This document shows positions 9,940 through 64,000 of a stretch of DNA of 64,000 bases, one piece after another. Position 1 is the first letter of the stretch; each line of letters starts with the position of its first letter. The notes beneath the pieces are model-generated. The model saw only the letters and a program-made list of their open reading frames with translations, did no database searches and was not told the origin of the DNA. Origin of the DNA: Lytechinus variegatus (taxonomy: Eukaryota > Echinodermata > Echinoidea > Temnopleuroida > Toxopneustidae); NCBI RefSeq assembly GCF_018143015.1, contig NC_054746.1, positions 31,523,129-31,587,128 on the forward strand. Reading direction: 5' to 3'. The position numbers were made by a program, and so were the translations under genes.

Positions 9940-12540
9940 CTCACTCCTGCACACACCCTCATTCGTACACACACCCGCACACGGTTTTCCAAGATTTAAT
10001 TTTATGATAAGAAACGACATGTAATCTCTCAAATAAATATTTTCAAATACAGGTATAGTGTTTGAATGGGTATCATATTTTGCGGTAATTCATTCCATTC
10101 CTTGATACAAACAAACAAAAGATTTTTGTAATGGTCTTATTTTGAAGAGGGGGGGGGAAGAGACAAGCTTTTCTATGTTTCCTTATCCAAGTAAATTAGT
10201 AAGTAAAAAACCCACGAGTACGATTCCAAAACACAATAGAAAATTTTAAACTTTACATGCATGCAGTTCATGGGTTTCAACGATAATCAATCATTAAAAA
10301 ATCATATAGGTGATGATAAGATATAACAGCTGACCAAAATCAGGGTGAGCCTGTGAGGGTAGTTGATGATAGACAGTCGGTTTAATATTTTATACGACCT
10401 TGGAGCCAAGTTGATTTACACAAATCAGAAATGACCAATGATAATTCTTTCAACCACAAACACATTAGAATAATAAATTTACACCATATTATTTGATTTC
10501 TGAATAAATAAGTTATAGACAAATTTATCTTTGAAATGAAAAAGGATGGTTTTGCACAATTTCACGCTCATAAGCTGTTTTTCTTTCCAGCTCTCATCCT
10601 TTCTCCTTTGCGTTCTTTTTAATAATACATCCATCGATGAATGAACAGAGAAAAAAAACATGTATCAATTACTGGATCTAGTGTACGTCCACCTTGATAT
10701 TTGATTGGACAAGAAAATTAGAAAACCATATGAATGTTTGTCAAAAATAAATAAAATATTAAAAATATGGACATTAGATTGTAATAGGAGCTTTCCCATA
10801 ATAGTATAATTCTATTATGGTTTATTGTGAATGAATGTGTATTTTTTAATAGAAGCATTATAAGAATGCAAAAGGCGAAATCGTTTTAAATTTTCTGAGA
10901 ACCTGTCCTCCATACGGCATTTATATAATGTTCCAGAATTGTTTTGGGTCAAACATGCATAAAACACAATTTGATGATAATTTTCTCGATTTCTTATTTG
11001 GTACTGAAAAAGTGGGGATTGAAGTGCACCCCCCCCCCCCCCGGTTTTACGGTCCCTGCACCATACATTACGTATTACATGCTCAAAAAACTGACATTCT
11101 GTGATGGATTTTTACAAAACCTTCATTCTCTCAATACCGTCTTTATTAAAAACCTTCTTTACTTCAGAATATACTTTCCTTTTGTTCATACTACTTTACA
11201 TTATGTTTAGCAAGATCTTATGTCATTAATTCATTGATAACAAATGATGATAAAATAAGTACATTTATGTTACTAGTATAGAGAACTGAATAAATGGGAA
11301 AAGGAACAAATTCAAAGATACACTGATTAATAACTGAAAATGACTGAATAAATAGATAAATAAATAAACAAATAGATAAATAAATATATATGGAACTAAA
11401 TGATAAGTCAATGAATAACTAGATGAGTAGGTAAATAAGTGAGTGAATAAATTAATAAATAAAAACTAAACGAGTGAATAAGTAGTACATCAATAAACAC
11501 ATTTACACGAGTCTTTTTTTGTGTGTCTTATAAGATGACGACAAGTCATAAGCTCGTCATGATCTTGGAGATATCTTTACTGATTTCCACTTTAAGTCAT
11601 ATTTTGGGAGCCTTGCAGTATTTGTCATAGAATAATTGCCTTTGTTCTTTCATGTTCCATTGTAATTGACAAAGCATACACGTAATGGCAGCTGATATAT
11701 GAGAATCACACATGAGTTTGATACCGTTACGAATCCAGGGATGCGTTTCAAAAAACGTTTTCGTAAGTTACGCACAACTTTGCGCACAATGCTGGCCTTT
11801 ATAGGTTCCAAATCAGATTCTTAGTTATTTAACTTTCCAATAATGAAAGATAAAATTAGATTTTTGTTCATTAGTCAAAATCTGCTCAGTTTTAAAAGAT
11901 AATTCACGTCATAATGTTCAAGACGGGATAACTTTGTGGTATCTTATTTAGAAGGCCACCTGTCATGTTTCGTACGTAACGTAAAAACAGTCTCATGAAA
12001 TTACTGGCAGACGATTAAATTTCTAGATTAGTTTAAGAGGCTTTATTAGCGGAATTAACTGTGTCTAAAGCTTCAAGAATCGGCCGGTTTTATTCACAAT
12101 ATTTATCAATATATGACCGAGTGTCTATTTGAAAAAAAAATGATTTTTTTAAAGGAATTCATCCAGATCATGCTGCTCTCGAAACAGATAAACTTAATTA
12201 ATTTTATTCCCTGAACTGCAACTTAGCACTTCCGAGAGAGTTCGAACAACGCAGCAAAAAAGCTTTTCACGAATAAATGTATCCCAACTTAAACAAATGA
12301 AATAAGATAAAACTTTCTTTTAAGCTGACTATGAAAAGAAAAAAAACAGAGAGTTTATTTTTCAGACTACAAACAGTCGAGTTCATTTTTCAGAGAGTTC
12401 ACTTTTTCAGAGTACAGCAGTCGAAGTTGAGCTCCCCGGACAAAAGGCCAACCATTGCCAAAATGTCACATCTGGCGTGTGTGATCAATTCGACAACTCT
12501 ATTGAATTCGCATTCCCTTCTAAACAGATAAAAACAATCA
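9940..12540. other. Intergenic DNA, no gene seen
   Basis: AT-rich, with degenerate ATAAATAA tetranucleotide sequence at about 11340-11480 and a probable old TIR element at about 11743-11992 (GCGTTTCAAAAAACG at the left, TCTCATGAAA at the right). No conserved coding block is visible. Confidence 0.5.
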
Positions 12541-12561
12541 AGAGGTTACCCAATCGTATTG

Positions 12562-12922
12562 GATAATCTGATAACGCATATGCCGTCAATGAGATTATCC
12601 ATTAATATCTAAACGCAAAATTAAAACTAATGTTGAACAAAGTTCTCAACTTCGTGCAGCATCTTAATCCTCTACTATAACCAGGTGTAGTGTATATTTT
12701 GATCGTCAGCTTCTAGAATACGCTTTCAATTAATCGTCTTTTTATATCAAGCTGATAATCGCGATATCTCAATATCATGATCAGCTCAGTGTGATATCAC
12801 TTTAACAGTTCGCCTGACTATCCGTATTTCAGTGCGGGCGCCCTGGCAGAGCTCTTGAGTAATCATTCTTACGACTTCAGACTGTTGCTAGCAGGTCTTC
12901 TTTATACCTCGGACAATTATCT
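12562..12922. promoter_or_regulatory. Possible promoter-proximal GATA motif cluster of gene 2
   Basis: GATA-type motifs occur at 12562-12566 (GATAA), 12569-12574 (TGATAA), 12595-12600 (TTATCC), 12753-12758 (TGATAA) and 12917-12922 (TTATCT), within 540 bases of the start codon. GATA factors commonly drive endoderm genes, and digestive carboxypeptidases are gut-expressed. Such motifs are frequent in AT-rich DNA, so this is only suggestive. No clear TATA box was chosen. Confidence 0.25.
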
Positions 12923-13098
12923 ATCATCCTGGTCTTTTAACCTTTGAGAAGTTTGAGAGAATGACATAATCATGACGTCAGAGTGATAGCTTGGGATGAC
13001 TGAAATGCGAGATCGGTCCGTTCTAATGTTAGACAGTCGAACCCCGTTGGCGGAGAACATTGGGTTTGCTCTTTTTGCATTCGATAAGAGCCAGTACT

Positions 13099-58859
<45,761 letters not shown>

Positions 58860-61306
58860 TCGTCGTCGCACTCCATCTCATTAAGCAGAATCTCAGTGAA
58901 CGTGGTGCAATCAGGGAGTGGGGATATCGGTCCTTTTTTTTAAATTATTTTAATAGCAGGGTGCCTTTTTAATGGTCATTTCAGCAAAAAAAGGGTTATC
59001 CATTCTTAGGAGGGAGATCTGAAAAAGTAACTGTCTACCCATTGTATAGACAAAATCGGTTTAATTATATAGGGCAAATCATATATTGTTTTTCACTCAT
59101 TTTTATTTCATTTATTTTTAAATTTATTGATTGATTTATTTCAATTTTTTACAAAGAGTAATTTCAATTTGGAAAATCCTTTCAGGAAATTACATGCACT
59201 ATTAAACAATATGGGAATAAACAATAAATGTGAATGTCCTTGCTGAAAAAAATCATGACTATCTATCTCTCATGCCATTTTGAAGACTATATTCCTGCCA
59301 TTGAAGCATCTATCTTCTTTGTTCCACGGTCCTGCGTTGATTGTTGCCATCGTTTTTTTTTCAACCTTCTTCGGTTTTGTTGATGTAATTCTAGTAACAA
59401 CTGAGCCTACAGAGTAATGAGTACTGCGAGCGAGGAAAAACAATATTTGTGTCTAACAGTATATCAATTTTCCATTACAATACACAAAGCCTATCAATTT
59501 ACTGTTGTTTGCCAATCTCTCTCTCTCTCTCCTTCCCTTTCTATATCTTATTTTTCCCTTTCTTTATTTCCATCTCCTTTTGTTTCTATTCCTTTCTTGA
59601 ACAAATATTTCAATACTCCTTGCTTTCCTGTTTTATCTTTCTTTTCATTTCTATTTTTGTCTCATCCCTTCAACTTCAAAACATAGCCACAACGTAAATG
59701 CAATATATTTCAATTACCACTGTGCACTATACTCCCATTATCATAATTGATGTACATGTATGATTGACTGGATGTTTTTTCCTTCATATTTCATCTATCT
59801 TGATCATGAAGAAAATTGATTCAAATGAAAACAAAGAAACATAGTAATGTAAAATATTGTGCACAAAATGTATTTTGTGCACGATTCATTGAATTTTTTA
59901 CCACTACACTTGCTATACTGAAGCATCATTCTTTAATCAAAATTGTCCCCCTACCTTTAGAAATATGATAAAGAAACATTAAAAAAGAGAGTTCCAGAGC
60001 ACTTCTCAAACAGCTAAAGATTATGTCATCATATTCATTTTTCTCTTTGCTGATTTTAATATTTTCACAATTCATATTTTTGTCGTAACCATGAATATCA
60101 GCACATACTAGTAGTGGTCAAAGCACTGTTTACTGGTAGTTTTAGTGACTCTCACTTCATTATTGTCATTATTCTATACCATTTATCATACTGCCTCATG
60201 ATCATCATTTATCAGGTTGAGACTATTTCAATTCATGTATAAGACATAAGATACAATACACTGATTTTATATTTGTACATTATATTTGTAAACCTGCTAT
60301 TTTGAGAAATTTTATTAACTACAAATCTTTTTCTGAAAAGTGTTTGCTTTCAATTAATCCAAGTATCAAATTTGCACGTATTAAACAAACAAAAGTGCTT
60401 TGTATTTAACTAATCCTACTTATTTGCTCTTTTGTTATTGAAATTCATTCAATTTTTTTTTATTTTTAATCATTCTGCATGGATTTCAAAATATACCTCA
60501 ATTTCAAATCATTAAGAAAATTACATCTTGGTGAGAAAATATGCATTCACAATTATTTTCAAATGGATTCAACTAAATTCACTAAAATTCTGATAGTTTC
60601 ACAATTAAAACATGAGTAGCATTTCTTCTACTCACAGAGGATTATAACTAGGAGAATATTCACATTTTGTAAAATACATTTTTTTCTAAAAAAATGAATT
60701 CAATAATTAAAGTTAATTTCAAATGTGTCCGTACATTAACCACATTTTCTCTCTTCAATTTTGTTTTTCTTCAAATTTATTTTAGTTTCTTGTACGGTAC
60801 TTCCATTATCATTCCATTTAACATAATTTGTTTCTGTTTTTTTTTCAATTCATTTGAATATTAACCTTTCATTCATAATATAATGTAGATAGTCAGCATG
60901 AGGCATTGGGGCCATTCATGGATGTTACAGAAGTCCACTGGACAACAATCTTTGAATCACAAGAATTAGATTCAACAAAATATTGATATAAATTATCAAG
61001 AAAAAAAAATATTGTGTGTTCCTCTCCCAACATACATAAGTTTATTCTGTTTTGGTAGTGCCAAACAAGAAACTTTGTAGCAAAATTATTTTGGTAGGAT
61101 TCAATCAATATTTTTGGGAGAATTATTTATAATTTTGATAAATACTCATATTTTGCCACAAGAGATAGACAAAATTATACATCGCTGAGATTGAAGAAGA
61201 CCATCGATAGTAATAGTATGGGATACAAGATTAAGTGAGACAGTAGTACTTCTGATGTTATGAGTGGCATTATGTATTACTCAAATATATTTGACAGTGC
61301 TTTCTT
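58860..61306. other. 3' flank of gene 2, no further gene
   Basis: AT-rich sequence including the gene 2 3' UTR and a CT-rich stretch (59515-59560). Open frames are low-complexity and not supported. Confidence 0.5.
59216..59228 (+). terminator. Candidate poly(A) signals of gene 2
   Basis: Two AATAAA hexamers, at 59216-59221 and 59223-59228, lie about 360 bases after the stop codon. They are the first such hexamers downstream that I found. Confidence 0.45.
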
Positions 61307-61879
61307 AAAGGACAAGTCCACCCCAACAAAAACTTGATTTGAATAAAAAGAAAAAAATTCAACAAGCATAACACTGAAAATTTCATCAAAATCGGATGTA
61401 AAATAAGAAAGTTAAGGCATTTTAAAGTTTCGCTTATTTTCAACAAAATAGTTATATGAACGAGCCAGTTACATCCAAATGAGAGAGTTGATGACATCAC
61501 TCACTCACTATTTCTTTTTTATTTTATTATATGAAATATTCTAATTTCCTCCTCATTGTCCTGAACACGTGGAATTCCATTATTTTAACATTTTATGCTT
61601 AAGGCAAGGAGGTCCTAATCGTCAAATTCGTAAAAATTGAAATATTGTATAATTCAAACAATAAAAAACAAAAGAAATAGTGAGTGAGTGACATCATCGA
61701 CTCTCATTTGGATGTAACTGGCTCGTTCATATAACTATTTTGTTGAAAATAAGCGAAACTTTGAAATGTCATAACTTTCTTATTTTACATCCGATTTTGA
61801 TGAAATTTTCAGCATTGTGCTTGTCTGATTTTTCTCTATTGATTCAAATCAACATTTTTCTGAGGTGGACTTGACCCTT
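61307..61879. repeat. Palindromic repeat family P, full copy downstream of gene 2
   Basis: Left arm AAAGGACAAGTCCACCCC, right arm ending GAGGTGGACTTGACCCTTA. The arms are highly complementary through ATGAGAGAGTTGATGACATC / GATGACATCACTCAC-like blocks, and the left arm is almost identical to 2583-2985. Confidence 0.87.
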
Positions 61880-63593
61880 AAATTCAAATTGTGAAAAATA
61901 AATAGTATACATCGTAGTAACAAGGCAAGTTAGTCTGAAAAGCATCAGCAGATTTTACTTTAACTAATGTGATTGAAACTGATTCAGAAGCACACTTGAA
62001 TTGCCATATACCATTACCATATAAAATCACAACTGATATTCTATCATAACTCTTTGTTTGATGGGGTCTGGGTGTTCATAAAGTTTTACATAACTTTATT
62101 GATTATTTTTACGAAACAGCCCTCTCTCTGATTTAAAGAACATCTTTATTTGTTTTAGGGTATGTTGTAAAGACTAACCTGATAAATGTTGTCTATTCCT
62201 CTCCATGATGTAACACAAAATGAGCTCAACAAGATGGTGCTGTGTGTTGTCAATCTGAGTTTATTAAACATATCAATCAAGCAGGTTTTACTATCAGCAA
62301 TAAAGTTGAAAATTTGGATGTACTATCTCATCATTTCATCAGATACTGATGAAATTCATTATGTCTTTGCCAAATGATTCAAATTTCAATTCATTGCCTA
62401 TGATTGTAATTGAATTTGATTGTTAATGTAAAAAAAAGATGAAATAAATTTCTATAAAAATAGATGATTCAGAAATTTTGTGTTTTCTTTTATACTGTAT
62501 ATTATGATTGGAGGTGAGATTAATTTCAAGCATGTATTTAATCAAAAGTTGGTCTTTACAGTGACTCAAGCTGCTTCAGCTGACATATACTTTGATAAAT
62601 AACTGTGAACACATCCTTCATTAAGCATTCTCTGCCATTAACTTACTATAGTTCAACTTGATTAGATGGCTCCCTGTGGAGAACACCTTTGCTCCTGCAG
62701 GAGCAATGTTGACACACCACCACAACAGGAGTATCATCAAAATTGAAGGAATACAAGAGCATTGGCATGGAGAATCACCATTGACAGGGTCCTCTTGTGC
62801 TTCTAAGGGCTCCTGCTTGTGCTCCAGCTGGCTCACATTGGGCAACATATGGCTCTATCACAAGAGTTGGTTTTCATTTGTTATTGCTCCTGCAAACTTA
62901 AGGTGATGAAAACAGCATGGAGTCTGTCCATCAAGAAGCTCCTTGTCAGGTACCTGAGGCTCCTTCTCAGGCTCATGACCTGTCCCTAACCTTTACAGTA
63001 CCCATTCCAAGATGATTATGAGTATGACAGCCTTAGTTAATGGAGGTAGTTTAGCCATCATCAAGGTGGTTCTTCACTCAAAGGCAGGTGAACTGTGGCT
63101 CCACCTAGGGTATAGGTGGATCCTGCTTTGGCTCCTGTAGGTAATCTTGATATCACCATCTAAATTGTAAACAATGGAAAGAATCAATCAACAGAAATCG
63201 GTTAACATCTTCAGTCATCTTGGAAACAAACAAAAATCAACAATGGTCTATCATGCATTTCAAATAACCAGGTAGCCATTTTACTAATCCTAAAATGTTC
63301 ATGTAGCATCCTTTTGGCAGGGTATTGATCTACAGAAACCACACTCAACCTAAGGGACGTAAATCAGTATCTGGCAGGAAAGTATTACTTAAAATGCTGA
63401 GTGCCTTATCGGTAGCTCTGCTAAAAAGCCAGGGTAATAAATGTGGAGCGCCACAGTGTTTTACAGACAAGAGCACTATATAAGAACACACTAAAAATAT
63501 CATAGGTAAGATGTATACATTGCATTTCTTTGGATTGTATTACCACTAATTTTGCCAGACTTTAAAAGAGATCTATTCATAGCAAAATTGATG
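61880..63593. other. Downstream region, no clear gene
   Basis: From about 62620 to 63170 the base composition rises and words like GGCTCCTG and CTCCTGCAGGAGC recur, so a repeat or an old transcribed sequence is possible. At 63395-63490, GGGTAATAAATGTGGAGCGC and GCACTATATAAG look like a decayed SINE 3' end. Confidence 0.4.
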
Positions 63594-63756
63594 GGGCTTC
63601 ATAAAGCTATTTGTAATATTATGTAGACTTTACAAATATCTTAAACATGTTCTTAGCCACTTTGGTCACCTACATAGTGATATATTTAGCGCAAGAAAGG
63701 GTCACCAGTCATGTGTAAAATTATTCGAAACTTACGAAGAGCTTTATGAAACACCC
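63594..63756. mobile_element. TIR element, 163 bp
   Basis: Left end GGGCTTCATAAAGC followed by TATTTGTAA, right end CTTACGAAGAGCTTTATGAA then ACACCC; imperfect inverted repeats. Non-coding. Confidence 0.6.
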
Positions 63757-63907
63757 ACCTGTAGTATAAGTCTAAGTTCCCTTCCATGTGCTATGGATAT
63801 AGGGCCCTCTCTTAACAGGACTTGCCACTGATTTCAATCAAATTGGACTGAATGATTTATATCCATCAAAACTCTCTTTTGAAAACAGATCTAACGAATG
63901 AGTGTAC

Positions 63908-64000
63908 CTTTGCTTTGATCTGTGTGGTGTCCATGTAGCCCAGACAGAGACTATCTGTGGAGTGTGTCCAGAGAATCTCTGCAGCTCTGTCTGTATGGTT
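63908..64000 (-). CDS. Possible minus-strand exon, cut by window end
   Basis: Read on minus, 93 bases are open and run into an AAAG/GTACAC donor-like site at 63908/63907. The predicted peptide contains AAEILWTHSTDSLCLGY and MDTTQIKAK, with ordinary protein-like composition. A second frame is also open, so the choice of frame is uncertain. Base composition is higher in GC than the surroundings. I do not recognise the protein. Confidence 0.3.

Noticed and set aside
62621..62906. Overlapping frames on both strands of 75 and 82 codons
   Set aside because: Recurring CTCCTG/GGAGC words explain the open frames; no recognisable protein.

Overview
The window is eukaryotic, AT-rich, intron-rich DNA dense with transposons. 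Two secreted M14 metallocarboxypeptidase genes of the digestive A/B type, the SINE and foldback repeats, and the CR1/L2-like LINEs point to a marine invertebrate deuterostome, most likely an echinoderm such as a sea urchin. That assignment is an inference from repeat style and gene type; no marker gene was available.

Layout, all genes on +. (1) 705-6274: the last five exons of a carboxypeptidase B-like gene whose 5' part lies before the window. (2) 6275-13098: intergenic DNA with hAT-like MITEs, a foldback element and a tRNA-derived SINE. (3) 13099-58859: a complete second carboxypeptidase gene with 11 exons, 440 codons and about 44 kb of intron. All exon boundaries were read by hand and keep one open frame. 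Its final five exons match gene 1 in order and phase, and the three internal ones match in exact length (91, 218 and 85 bp), so the genes are a tandem duplicate pair. (4) 58860-64000: downstream DNA with MITEs and SINE remnants, plus a possible minus-strand exon cut by the window end.

The introns hold most of the unusual content. Intron 1 carries three non-LTR retrotransposons inserted one inside the other, all on + and all in the same frame, which creates a 1409-codon open frame with three reverse transcriptase cores. Intron 1 also has a hAT element with a perfect 8-bp target duplication, GC-rich TIR elements and a foldback element. Intron 3 has an inverted second copy of that foldback element, a 286-bp AGT trinucleotide array and a nearly full-length but frame-broken LINE on the minus strand. 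Intron 2 holds a piggyBac-like MITE. One Tc1/mariner-like MITE ends 32 bp before exon 4.

Functionally, both carboxypeptidases keep every zinc ligand and catalytic residue covered by the window. Their substrate-pocket residue (position 255 in bovine numbering) is acidic, as in carboxypeptidase B: Asp in gene 1 and Glu in gene 2. Both are therefore predicted to remove C-terminal Lys/Arg, with gene 2 possibly altered in selectivity. I found no prokaryote-type operon, CRISPR array or clearly new defence system.
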